Shown one piece after another: positions 37,681 to 46,093 of a DNA stretch of 64,000 nucleotides (position 1 is the first letter of the stretch; each line of letters begins with the position of its first letter). A program made the position numbers and the translations under genes. The notes beneath the pieces are model-generated. The model searched no databases and was not told the DNA's origin. It saw nothing but the letters and a program-made list of their open reading frames with translations. The DNA comes from an uncultured cyanobacterium (lineage in GTDB: Bacteria; Cyanobacteriota; Cyanobacteriia; PCC-6307; Cyanobiaceae): contig CAIOGZ010000046.1 in assembly GCA_903858015.1 (NCBI GenBank), positions 1 to 64,000 on the forward strand, written 5' to 3'.

Positions 37681-38406
37681 TCAGCCGCCGGCGAGCATCG
37701 CCGCGCCCATCGCGGCCATGGTCAGGTTCTCGGCGAAGCTCACCACGCCGAGGGGCGTCTTGGCGTTGCCGCCCACGCAGGCGCAGTTGAGGGCGAGGTG
37801 ATCGAGGAACACCGCCTTGCCCACCGACACCATCCCCATCGCCCCGAGCCCCACAGCCGTAGCTCCCACCAGCTGGGCAGCCGCGGTGGGCTCGGGTTGG
37901 AGCAACATTCCGAGGCCCACCAGCAGTTCAATGCCTGGATAGAGGCGTCCCCAGGCTCGCCAGCGCTGGCTGAGCAGGTCGTACTTGCCGAAGCTGGCGG
38001 CAAAGGCCCCCACATCGATCAGCTTGAGCATGGCCAGCAGGCAGATCGAAATCCCCATGAAGCCGCTGACCCCGGCGCTCAGCACCAGGGCCATCAGGCC
38101 GGCGGTGAGGAAGACGGCCAGCAGCGGCGTGTAGGAGATGGCTGCGGTTTCCGGCCGCACGCCCAGCCGGGCTGCCAGGTCGGTGTAGCCACCGATCCGC
38201 TCCTGCCCTGCGAACAGCTGCGGCGTGGTCGCCACCCCGTGGGCCGCCTTGAAGGCGGCCACCTCCTCGCTGCTGGTGAGGCGATGGTCTGCAAAGGGAA
38301 TGTGCCGCTCCTGCAGCAGGCGCACGGCCCGCAGCCCCCAGGGGCAGGGGTGGTCCGGCAGATCGATCCGATAGAGGCGGACGGCATGAAGGGTGGCGGT
38401 GGCCAT
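37681..38406 (-). CDS. Glutaredoxin-like domain fused to MauE/DoxX-type membrane protein
   Basis: A 241-residue fusion. Residues about 5-80 are a glutaredoxin fold (LYRIDLPDHPCPWGLRAVRLL, then TTPQLFAGQERIGGYTDLAARLG); the active site reads CPW with a single cysteine instead of CxxC. Four membrane helices of the MauE/MerT-like type follow, with FLDHLALNCACVGG near the end. Similar fusions accompany copper and mercury genes. It has its own MerR-type operator 36 bases upstream (38435-38465), so it likely belongs to the same regulon. Confidence 0.78.
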   Translation of the reverse strand: MATATLHAVRLYRIDLPDHPCPWGLRAVRLLQERHIPFADHRLTSSEEVAAFKAAHGVATTPQLFAGQERIGGYTDLAARLGVRPETAAISYTPLLAVFLTAGLMALVLSAGVSGFMGISICLLAMLKLIDVGAFAASFGKYDLLSQRWRAWGRLYPGIELLVGLGMLLQPEPTAAAQLVGATAVGLGAMGMVSVGKAVFLDHLALNCACVGGNAKTPLGVVSFAENLTMAAMGAAMLAGG

Positions 38407-38434
38407 GGGCAGCCAGGGAGAACGGGATCCCTCC

Positions 38435-38465
38435 AGCCTGATGGCTCCAGTTGCTGGAGAGTCAA
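38435..38465 (-). promoter_or_regulatory. Second MerR-type operator
   Basis: On the minus strand: TTGACT (38460-38465) then ACTCTCC-AGCAACT-GGAGCCA (38442-38462). The left arm and most of the spacer equal the 36814 operator; the right arm is degenerate. A 19-base spacer leads to a weak -10 CAGGCT. It serves the glutaredoxin-MauE gene. Confidence 0.65.
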
Positions 38466-38609
38466 GAGGGCGGCTGTCCGGGTCGCGTGAAGGTCCGCGG
38501 CTGGAGCTCAGCACAGGCAGGCCGCCCGCGGATCAGCCGGAGGCACGGCTCCAGCCGCAAGCTTGGGCCCAGGGGTGGCGCCGGTTCGAGCTCAGCCGGG
38601 GCAAAGCGC

Positions 38610-39107
38610 TCAAGCTCCGGGCCGAAACCGCCAACAGGGCTGGAAGGTCTGCCCGCCGCAGTGAGCTTGTGCGATGCAAGCCGCCGCCGCGGCAAGGCTC
38701 TGACGCCAACTGCATGGGGAGATCTGTAAGCCCGCCATGCTTCTGATCCCGTTCTGGCCGCTCACCACGGCGAAGGTTCTGGCCCTCAAGGCCACCATCC
38801 TGGTGCTGTTGACGCTGCTGATCAAGGCCAAGGTGCGCATCACCGCCCTCTCGGGCCTGGGCTTCTTCTTGCTGATCGTCCTGACCCTGGTGTTCCTGGC
38901 GGTCAGCGGTGGATTGGTGCTGGCGGCAGCAGTGGGGCCACGGCGCCCGCGCACCCGAACCGTGCCATGGGCCGGCCCCAGATGGTCGATCAGGGCCTCT
39001 CGGGCCTCGTGCTGCAGCTCCTCAAGAGTTGGTGCGGTAAAGCGGATGGGCAGGGTTTCGGCCTGGGCTTCCAGGTGGCCGGGACGCTCAGCCTCCAGGC
39101 GGAACAC
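38610..39107 (-). CDS. HicB-like antitoxin-type fragment (frame uncertain)
   Basis: The frame from GTG 39107 encodes about 55 residues (FRLEAERPGHLEAQAETLPI, APTLEELQHEAREALIDHL and HGTVRVR) that match the small HicB-like antitoxins that pair with HicA. An ATG further up is shifted out of frame by a run of eight C (39119-39126). The rest of the frame runs on antisense to the membrane ORF at 38737, so a stop was probably lost. I see no intact hicA. Confidence 0.4.
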   Translation of the reverse strand: MFRLEAERPGHLEAQAETLPIRFTAPTLEELQHEAREALIDHLGPAHGTVRVRGRRGPTAAASTNPPLTARNTRVRTISKKKPRPERAVMRTLALISSVNSTRMVALRARTFAVVSGQNGIRSMAGLQISPCSWRQSLAAAAACIAQAHCGGQTFQPCWRFRPGA

Positions 39108-39225
39108 GACCTCATGCAGGGGGGGGATCTCCCTTTCTTGCCGGCTCCATCGTTGGCCTGCTGAGGCAAGAGCGCAGGTGCGGCCGGATACCGGCAAGCG
39201 GCCCTGCGGGCACCCGTTGCAGTAG
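38737..39225 (+). CDS. Small two-helix membrane protein with a doubtful C-terminus
   Basis: The first 70 residues look real: PLTTAKVLALKATILVLLTL then a second helix GLGFFLLIVLTLVFLAVSGG. The following 90 residues are antisense to the HicB-like frame and look spurious, so the true stop may have been lost by a frameshift. Function unknown. Confidence 0.4.
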   Translation: MLLIPFWPLTTAKVLALKATILVLLTLLIKAKVRITALSGLGFFLLIVLTLVFLAVSGGLVLAAAVGPRRPRTRTVPWAGPRWSIRASRASCCSSSRVGAVKRMGRVSAWASRWPGRSASRRNTTSCRGGISLSCRLHRWPAEARAQVRPDTGKRPCGHPLQ

Positions 39226-39358
39226 CGCGAGCCCGCCACCAAGTCGGCGCCAGCTTCATTAATGACGGCACACTGGTGATGGATCCATTCAGCCAGAGGC
39301 TGTGGATTCGGGCGGTGCCCCGAGCGGCTTGGCGGTGACGGGCGTCAAGCAGTGAGGC

Positions 39359-41821
39359 TCACACCCCAATCAGATCGGTGCCGACCAGGCTGCTCACCCC
39401 CTGCAGCACCGCGATCAATTCATCCCGGCTTGAGCCTTTACTGTTGAGCTGGCCATTGTTGTTGCGGTCCCAATATAAGGAAAGACCGCTGGCGGAAACA
39501 TTGTACAAATAGGACGTGCCTGCCTTGACCTGGAGTTTGTCGATGCCGGAGACGAAGTCATTGATCTTGGCGTAATCGCTGCTGCCAAGATTGCCGGCGA
39601 TACGGTCGTCATAGAACACGCCTCGGGAGTCGCCCAGCAGGAACACATCGGCACCAGCCAGGCCGATGAGGGTGTCGATCTGGCCAGCGCCCATCGCGGT
39701 GGCGGTGGTGCCCGTGGAGCTTACGCCGGCCAGACGGTCAGCGCCGTTGCTACCGGTGATCGTGTCAGCTCCCGTCGTTCCCCACAGCGTTAGGCCGATG
39801 GGTTTGGATGTGTCGTTGAGGAGGACTTGCGTGCCTGCTACCCGGTTGGTCAGAGCTGAATCCGTAAACAGATCATAGAAGAGGCTTTCGTTGCCCTCGC
39901 TGGTGAGATCGGCTGCAACGGTAGTTGTCAACAGGGCTGAGCCGTTGGCATTCACTGTGATCGTTCCCTGGAGAGAAGCGAGCCCGACAAAATCCGCAGC
40001 AGTGACTCCGTTGCCGCCCATCCGCCAGTACAACGGCGTGTTGGGTGCCACGTTGGTGGTACTGACGTTGAAGGTGAGGGGGGATCCCTCATTCACAGCA
40101 GACGGGGCGCTGATGGCATAGGTCGGAGCATTCGGATCCACCAGCTGGCTCAGGCGTATGAGTGCGCCGTTCGTGTCCAGACGCCCGCCGGTGACGCTCT
40201 TGCCGGCCAGGGAAGTTGTCTGCACAACGCTGTCCAGGAGCGCCTGCTTCAACTGGTTCATTGTGGCCGTGGGGTAAGCGGAGCGCATCAAGGCCAGGGC
40301 CCCTGTGACATGGGGCGCGGCCATGGAGGTGCCGCTGTAGGTGCCGTAAGTGTTGTCGGGCAAGGTGGAATAAATGCCTCCCCCTGGTGCCCCAAGGTCC
40401 ACCCAGGTGGAGCTGAAGTTGGAAAAGCTAGAAAGGCCGCCGTTGCTGTCGATAGACGCCACCGAGATCACATTCGGCAGGTCGTAGCCGGCCGGATAGG
40501 AGAGAGTGCTGGTGCTGCTGTTGCCGGCGGCGGCCACGAAGAAGATGTTGGCGGCATTGGCCCGGGCGATGGCGTCATAGAGGCCCTGCGAATAGCCACC
40601 ACCTCCCCATGAGTTGTTGGTGGCCACCAGATTGAGGCCATGGCGTGTCTTGAGGTCGGTGAAGTAATCCACCGCCTTGATCGCATTGGCGGTGGTGCCG
40701 CCGTTCGCACCGAGAAACTTGGCGGAGAGGAGGCTCACATCCCAGTTGACCCCGGCCACTCCGGTCCCGTTGCCTCCTTGCCCTCCAATGGTGCCGGCAA
40801 CATGCGTGCCATGATCATCGCCGGTGCCATCGTAGATCGTGTTGTTATTTCCATCAAAATCCCAGCCATAGATGTCATCGACATAACCATTCGAGTCGTC
40901 ATCGATGCCATTTCCCGCAACTTCTCCTGGATTTTTGCCGGCATTCCCAGCCAGATCAGAATGGGTGTATTGATAGCCCTCATCGATGATCCCAACCACC
41001 ACGGCATCGGATCCCGTTAAGCCGCGGCTCCAGGCCTCGGCGGCCTGGGAGCCGAAGACATTGGCGGGGCTGGAGCTCTCGCCGTACATACCCCAGAGAT
41101 TGCCACCGGTCAGGGCGGGATCGTTGCTGGTGGCCTGGGTCTGGAGCACCCAGTTCTTCTCCGCGAAGGTCAGACCAGGCCGCTGAGCCAACTGCTGGAT
41201 CACCTCATCGGCGCTGCGGCCTGGAGGGAGGGTGAGCCATTCCAGGGGGCCGGCCCCCGCTGCCTGCATGGCCCGGGTGTGGATGGTCTCCCTCAGGCCG
41301 AGGCCGAAGGCGGCGCGGGCATTGGCCCTTTCCTGGGCGATGGTCTTGGGGTTCCAACTCACCAAGATGCCGTCGAATTCCGGTGCGGTCGCCGCCGCCC
41401 CCAGGAAGGTCTCGGGGGGCGTGGGGGCGCCCGCCGCGCTTGATGATTCGCTAGTGGCTGGATTTAATGAGGGGGTAACCGGTGAGGTGCTCGATCCCGA
41501 GCTGAGGGCTGCGTCAGGTGACGTGCCGGCGGGCTGGGCGCTGGCGGGGGAGGTGCTGATTGCCGGGCTGGTCACTGCGAAAGATGACCTGCTGGCGGGC
41601 TGGGTGCTGGTGAAAGATGTACTGGAGATGGGGCCGCTGGTGTTGGTGGTCGTGCCGTTGGCTGGGGCGGCTGTAGAAACGCTGGTGCCGCCCTGAAGCG
41701 GCGCAGCCTGGCTGGCGGTAGTCGCAGCGACAGCACTGGAAGCCAGCGGGATATCGTCGGTGTTGCTGGAGGACTGGCGACCCATGGCCAGATCAGGGAA
41801 GAGCTTCAGAAGGTCTTGCAT
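39359..41821 (-). CDS. Subtilisin-family (S8) serine protease with C-terminal calcium-binding repeats
   Basis: An 820-residue protease. After a 100-residue Ser/Thr/Pro-rich region, residues about 150-230 resemble the I9 inhibitor-like propeptide. The S8 catalytic triad is Asp280 (VVVGIIDEGYQYTHSDL), His337 (DDHGTHVAGT) and Ser499 (SGTSMAAPHVTGA), with Asn433 as oxyanion. A Calx-beta/immunoglobulin-like part (about 565-680) precedes RTX-like repeats (TGADTITGSNGADRLAG, LIGLAGADVFLLG). No classical signal peptide is seen; RTX-type C-termini usually imply type I secretion. A 13-base direct repeat CTATGCRCAAAGA lies about 110 bases upstream (41931-41956). Confidence 0.9.
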   Translation of the reverse strand: MQDLLKLFPDLAMGRQSSSNTDDIPLASSAVAATTASQAAPLQGGTSVSTAAPANGTTTNTSGPISSTSFTSTQPASRSSFAVTSPAISTSPASAQPAGTSPDAALSSGSSTSPVTPSLNPATSESSSAAGAPTPPETFLGAAATAPEFDGILVSWNPKTIAQERANARAAFGLGLRETIHTRAMQAAGAGPLEWLTLPPGRSADEVIQQLAQRPGLTFAEKNWVLQTQATSNDPALTGGNLWGMYGESSSPANVFGSQAAEAWSRGLTGSDAVVVGIIDEGYQYTHSDLAGNAGKNPGEVAGNGIDDDSNGYVDDIYGWDFDGNNNTIYDGTGDDHGTHVAGTIGGQGGNGTGVAGVNWDVSLLSAKFLGANGGTTANAIKAVDYFTDLKTRHGLNLVATNNSWGGGGYSQGLYDAIARANAANIFFVAAAGNSSTSTLSYPAGYDLPNVISVASIDSNGGLSSFSNFSSTWVDLGAPGGGIYSTLPDNTYGTYSGTSMAAPHVTGALALMRSAYPTATMNQLKQALLDSVVQTTSLAGKSVTGGRLDTNGALIRLSQLVDPNAPTYAISAPSAVNEGSPLTFNVSTTNVAPNTPLYWRMGGNGVTAADFVGLASLQGTITVNANGSALLTTTVAADLTSEGNESLFYDLFTDSALTNRVAGTQVLLNDTSKPIGLTLWGTTGADTITGSNGADRLAGVSSTGTTATAMGAGQIDTLIGLAGADVFLLGDSRGVFYDDRIAGNLGSSDYAKINDFVSGIDKLQVKAGTSYLYNVSASGLSLYWDRNNNGQLNSKGSSRDELIAVLQGVSSLVGTDLIGV

Positions 41822-42083
41822 GGCTGCAATCTGCTGCGTATCACTTCACTTTATACCATCGCGACCAACCCAATAATTAACAACAACCAGGGGTCAGCAA
41901 TAAATCCGCAGAATTCATGGCTATGCGCAAAGACTATGCACAAAGACCAACCAAAAGAACCGCTACAATAAAGATAACTCTGAATCAAGGCGCAGCTCTC
42001 CTGGCAGCGATTGCTTGAGGGTAGTGAGCTGGCCCGGCCGTAGCCGGCGGCTGTTGGGCAAGCCCGCGGCCGAGCCGGCCGGG

Positions 42084-42511
42084 ATCGCGGCTGGCCAGCC
42101 GGCGGATCACGCCAAACTGCAGGACTTCGTGCCAGGGGATGCCGTGGGCGCGGGGCCAGGCGGCGACGCGGCGGTCGCGGGCGTAGGTCCAGCCGTTGCC
42201 GGTTTCCTCATGGCTCCACAGCCCGGCCACCCCAAAGCGGCGCTGGGCCCGCTCCAGCACCTGGCGCAGAAGGCCCAGTGGCGAGCTGAAGCATCGGCCT
42301 GCAGCCAAAACTCCGGTTCCACCACGAACAACGGCAGCACCGGGCCGAGCCGACTGGCCTGCAGCAGCGGCTGGTGATCGCAGCTGCGCAGGTTGCGCTT
42401 GAACCAAACGATCTGCAGCGGGCCCATGGCGGCGGAAGCTAACCAGGGGAAGGGGGTAGGTGCGGTGGGCTGAACGAATGCGGTGGCGCCTGCGGATGGG
42501 GTGGCGGGGGC
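42084..42511 (-). pseudogene. Truncated second copy of the photolyase 5' end
   Basis: Bases 42084-42511 repeat 35009-35512 nearly exactly, including 80 bases upstream of the phr start. A 76-base piece is missing (bases 35189-35264 of the original), which shifts the frame after residue 54, and the gene stops being homologous left of 42084. The right part is almost identical and the left part a little more diverged. A recent segmental duplication that cannot make a photolyase. Confidence 0.9.
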
Positions 42512-42695
42512 AGCACTTTGCTGGCAGTCATAATGTCGGATAGTAGTAAAGTAAGCACTGAATTTCTAGTTTTTGGTTTCAAGGTCCCCCAGGATGTACC
42601 AGCCATTGTTGAAGGCAGCCCAAAATAGAGGCGTCAATTCTTCAGGTGCAGCCTGGGTGACAACAATGAAATCCTTCTAGAGGACTTGGCTGGGA

Positions 42696-43088
42696 TCAGC
42701 GGGAGAGCATTTTCTTCAGGGGCCGCACCAGCTTGGATGTCCAGATGCGTTTCAGCCAGTGCTTGGATGGCTTGGGCTTCAAAAAAAGTTTTCCCTGCGA
42801 AACGGCGTACAACTTTTTGGTATCATTCAGGTATGTTTCAACATCGGCGCAAAGTTTCTCAGTTGTCGTGTCGTCCCTGGCCGGGCACTGGCTGCAGCAC
42901 TTCAGCAATTCGCCTGTCAAAAGAGAACTACGTAAGTGCTGGGCCTTCAAGCCACTGACGATTGCATCTAGGTCGGCCGAATTGACATTTCCAATCGGTT
43001 CAGACCAGCAACACAAGCAAACATTACCGTCTGCTTTGATCAGCAAAAACGACCAAGGATCCAGGCAGGCTTTGCTTATGGTAGACAT
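42696..43088 (-). CDS. SPASM-domain protein, C-terminal half of a split radical SAM enzyme
   Basis: 130 residues: CLDPWSFLLIKADGNVCLCC carries the auxiliary iron-sulfur cluster cysteines of the SPASM domain, followed by LKCCSQCPARDD. SPASM domains normally sit behind a radical SAM domain in one protein; that domain is encoded just upstream in another frame with a 13-base overlap. No ribosome site is seen before this ATG. Function of the pair unknown. Confidence 0.65.
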   Translation of the reverse strand: MSTISKACLDPWSFLLIKADGNVCLCCWSEPIGNVNSADLDAIVSGLKAQHLRSSLLTGELLKCCSQCPARDDTTTEKLCADVETYLNDTKKLYAVSQGKLFLKPKPSKHWLKRIWTSKLVRPLKKMLSR

Positions 43089-43870
43089 GGTGAATTTGAC
43101 AGTGAAAGGGCAGCTAAGTTTAATTCGATTTCACTGAAGATGCGTGGTTGCACACTCAGGAAAACGTTCCTGACTGGATCGTCATCGCCTCCATAGGTGA
43201 TCAGCACACGTTTCAGTTTCAGCAATTGCTCTTGGCTTAAGGCGGAAAGGGGGCTTATCTGGAAAGAAGAGTCAGGAGGCATCGGGTATTCCGTCAAGCT
43301 ACATAGCTGGATCGTGTGAATATTCATGCATTGAGCTGCAAGGATGAATTCCTCCAAGTGCTCACTGTTTTCAGCTCCGAGAACGCAGCTCAAAATGATC
43401 GCTGGTGGCTTCTGACGTCGTTTTATTGCAGCTAGGCGAATGCGGTGAATGGCGCGGAGAACAAAACGCAATTCAGACTTGCGTCGAAAGCGTGCGTAAA
43501 GCTCCGAATCGAAAGTATCACATGAAATCGTGATGCTCTTCAGGCGACACAGGGCGTCAATTTCAGCATCACTGAAGGACTTGGCCGCATTTGTGATGAT
43601 GTGACAGCGGGCTTCACTCTCGAGCAAAGGCGCCACGATGGAGTCCCAGTCTCGCACAATAGTGGTTTCTCCGTGGCCATTAAGATTGACATTGGGCACG
43701 CCATTCTTGATAAGCCACTCCGTGATTGCGCTTGCCTTGTCCATCGAGATGGATACCCCCACATACCCAGGCTGGGATACGGCACAATAAACGCAGGCAA
43801 GATTGCAGCTGCTCGTGATCTCAAAGTGGGCCCATTCACACCTGAATCCTTGAGTAAGGCTTGGAGACAT
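43076..43870 (-). CDS. Radical SAM domain protein
   Basis: 264 residues. The cluster motif is CNLACVYC (CxxxCxxC) in FEITSSCNLACVYCAVSQPG. VNLNGHGETTI gives the usual GGE-like motif region and ITISCDTFDSELYARFRR matches the next strand. It ends SNSPCLP where the SPASM part would continue, so the gene is either split in two overlapping genes or frameshifted. Substrate unknown; surrounding sequence gives no peptide substrate. Confidence 0.75.
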   Translation of the reverse strand: MSPSLTQGFRCEWAHFEITSSCNLACVYCAVSQPGYVGVSISMDKASAITEWLIKNGVPNVNLNGHGETTIVRDWDSIVAPLLESEARCHIITNAAKSFSDAEIDALCRLKSITISCDTFDSELYARFRRKSELRFVLRAIHRIRLAAIKRRQKPPAIILSCVLGAENSEHLEEFILAAQCMNIHTIQLCSLTEYPMPPDSSFQISPLSALSQEQLLKLKRVLITYGGDDDPVRNVFLSVQPRIFSEIELNLAALSLSNSPCLP

Positions 43871-44131
43871 GCTTGGCTGTCCTTAGGATTAGCTAAATAG
43901 TGAAATGACTTGGCCCCGATGGGCTCGAAGCAAGCACTTCAGCAAGTACAAACCGATCCTACGACAAGAAGCTGGAAGCGATCATGCGCTCGTGGGGCTG
44001 AATGAACAGCGCAGGGGATCAAGCGATCCCGTCGAATGGGCGCCGTGGAGCCCAGCTCCTCTCCCTTGCGCAGGGTTGCCTGGCGGGTCGATTGGCCACC
44101 CTAGGTCTCCACTCCCTGGATCTTCGGGCGC

Positions 44132-44551
44132 CTAGTGATCATGCGGGACTGGGCCAGTGCGAGCGCAGCCTAGAGCGCGGCTAAGCAACAAGTGAAGCTC
44201 AAAGTGACATAGCCCCGCAGGCCTCCCCAAATGGATGGCGCTTGCGAGCAGGTGCGATTGAAGCAAGCCGGCAGGGCTGCGCACACCCAGGGGGCCGCGT
44301 TCGAGTAAGTGGGTGGCAAACGAATGGCGGAAGGTGTGGCTCGTGGCAGGCGTGATCATTCCAGAGGCAAGCAACGCCCACCGCACGGCCTTTTGAATCA
44401 CGCTGGGATCAAGGGGAGGCGCACCGTGATCAGCAAGCGCTGAATCCAGGTCAAGCACCCGGAGCCGCAACGCCTCCAAACGAGCAAGGATGTAGACGAC
44501 CAAATGGGAGGCTGGGGGGCTGCGAAGATTAGCCATCACCCTGGGTCCCAC
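44132..44551 (-). pseudogene. Integron integrase (IntI) remnant with an internal deletion
   Basis: The frame includes [18 protein letters not shown], then [20 protein letters not shown], then [12 protein letters not shown]. These match the C-terminal part of IntI-type tyrosine recombinases ([30 protein letters not shown]). Between HLLE and RGPLG the family should have about 30 residues (VQELLGH ... IYTHVLN) with catalytic His and Tyr; they are deleted. No N-terminal domain is present. It is therefore inactive. Confidence 0.75.
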
Positions 44552-44638
44552 ATCCTGAACTGAACGTGCTTGTTGGCTGCGTGAAAGTCTTGGTCCGTCG
44601 TCAACAGGGTCAGATCGTTACTGCGACACAACTGCTTA

Positions 44639-44788
44639 GGAGGTTCCGAGAACCACACCCCCGAGTGTATCCGCTTTCCAAGAACCTCTCTGGGGCATCG
44701 GGCTGGATACCCGCAAAATCATTGCGGCGCAGTGCTCCTTCGCGAAGGGGTCCCAGGCATCGCTGTGGTTTGCGGGGCCGATCACCAC
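44639..44788. repeat. 150-base dispersed repeat, copy B
   Basis: Aligns without gaps to copy A at 30319. Read on the minus strand it encodes VVIGPANHSDAWDPFAKEHC... up to GVVLGTS and a TAA. The frame is open upstream to at least the FSKYCVGNQL segment. It lies 90 bases from the integrase remnant, on the side where the cassette array of an integron would begin. Confidence 0.72.
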
Positions 44789-44965
44789 TAGTTGGTTTCC
44801 TACACAATATTTACTGAACTGTAAGCCTAATGGCTGCAGTCACGGCCATGGGTCTAGATCATTGTGCTGCTCAAGTCCCCCTGATCCAGTTGGAGCACAA
44901 CCTCCACCTGTGGTGCCCTGCCCGTCTTGGTGCCACTATGGGTGGAGGCAGCAACTCTTGCGCTG

Positions 44966-45259
44966 ATGGCACTCACCCACTACAACGTCCAGAACCTGCG
45001 GGGACAGTCCCTGCTGTTTCGCTGCATGGAGACTGGCTTTGTGACCACCGCCCCAGCCCTGACCCGCTACCAGCAGGGCAGGGGCATCGACCCGAGCCGG
45101 CGGGAGCTGGTGGGGGAGCGGCCGGCGCAATGGTGCCGGAGTCGCCCCGTGACGATCTGCGAGCACTGCGGCCAGGCGATCAAGGGCAACCAGTGGACGC
45201 TGCGTCAACACCAGCAGAGCAAACGCTGTAGAAAAACAAGGCCGCCGCTGCCGCTCTGA
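44966..45259 (+). CDS. Small protein with a C2-HC zinc-finger-like end
   Basis: A 97-residue protein (an upstream in-frame start at 44927 is also possible). Its C-terminus reads TICEHCGQAIKGNQWTLRQH then a Cys in KRC, a plausible zinc site (CxxC ... H ... C). The middle has LTRYQQGRGIDPSRRELVG. I do not recognise the family. Its stop overlaps the next ATG (TGATG), so the two are coupled. Confidence 0.5.
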   Translation: MALTHYNVQNLRGQSLLFRCMETGFVTTAPALTRYQQGRGIDPSRRELVGERPAQWCRSRPVTICEHCGQAIKGNQWTLRQHQQSKRCRKTRPPLPL

Positions 45260-45447
45260 TGGACCACCCGATCGGGTTGCTGGTGCCCTGGCTGGTGTTC
45301 GCCCTGGCCGCCGGGCTCAAGGCCTGGCAGATCGGCCGGCTGATCCACGATCAGCTGCGCAACCACCGGCGCGGCACGGCCCGGGGGATGGAGCGCTTCC
45401 GCGCCGAGCTGGAGCTGAGCTGGCAGCGGAGTCAGTCGCTGCGTTGA
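45259..45447 (+). CDS. Small single-helix membrane protein
   Basis: 62 residues: a hydrophobic segment IGLLVPWLVFALAAGLKAW followed by a charged cytoplasmic tail. Coupled to the preceding gene by one-base overlap. Function unknown. Confidence 0.5.
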   Translation: MDHPIGLLVPWLVFALAAGLKAWQIGRLIHDQLRNHRRGTARGMERFRAELELSWQRSQSLR

Positions 45448-45515
45448 GGGCAGCAGCAGGCTCCTGGCCCCGGTGTCAGAGCACCGAGACCGTGATCCAG
45501 CGGCTGGTTGTGTTC

Positions 45516-46091
45516 CTATCGAGAACGTATGGAAGCTGAAGCACAGCGTTTCTTCAGGCGGCGGCTCCAGCGAAGGGCGGCCAGGGCGCCCAGGAAAGGA
45601 ACCGGCCCAGGCGCACTCGCAGGCGTAGGTGTCGGTGGAAGTGGAGGGTTCGGGTCCCCTTGGCTGGAAAAGACACCGATTTCTGTTCCCCGGAAGCAGC
45701 CAGGCGCATAGGGAAATTCATTGTTAAGATGATAGTGATACATGTCTGCTTGAATACCGTCCCAATCGATGTTGCCGGAGTGTCCATGACACACGTCCAG
45801 GTCTTCGTTGGTCAGCAACACACCACCATCTCCGCGGGGGCCGAATACGCCAAAACCGTCTAGTGCAATTCCGAATAGTGGGGAATGCTCATTTTCATTG
45901 CCCTGGCTGGGAAAACACTTCCAGGAGTAGCCATGGTAGTGGTATTGCATGTGAACAGGATGGCCCCAGCATTGATTCATCGGCAAGCCTGCAATCGGAT
46001 CAACCTATGGGATTTGGATCCTTCGCTAAGGCAAGGTTGACGAGGAAAGTGGCACCGGACTGGGTGGCTATAGCGAATGTCAACGTTTCTG
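45516..46091 (-). pseudogene. YHYH-domain protein remnant with a C-terminal sorting-like signal
   Basis: The core from 45986 reads MQYHYHGYSW, HSPLFGIALDGFGVFGPRG, LDVCHGHSGNIDWDG and MYHYHLNNEFPYAPGCFRG, the YHYH-domain signature. The C-terminus is PGPVPFLGALAALRWSRRLK, resembling PEP-CTERM-like sorting tails. Upstream, SETLTFAIATQSGATFLV and LALAKDPNPI appear in another frame, with a stop between, so the N-terminal half is cut off by a frameshift or deletion. Confidence 0.55.
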
Positions 46092-46093
46092 AC

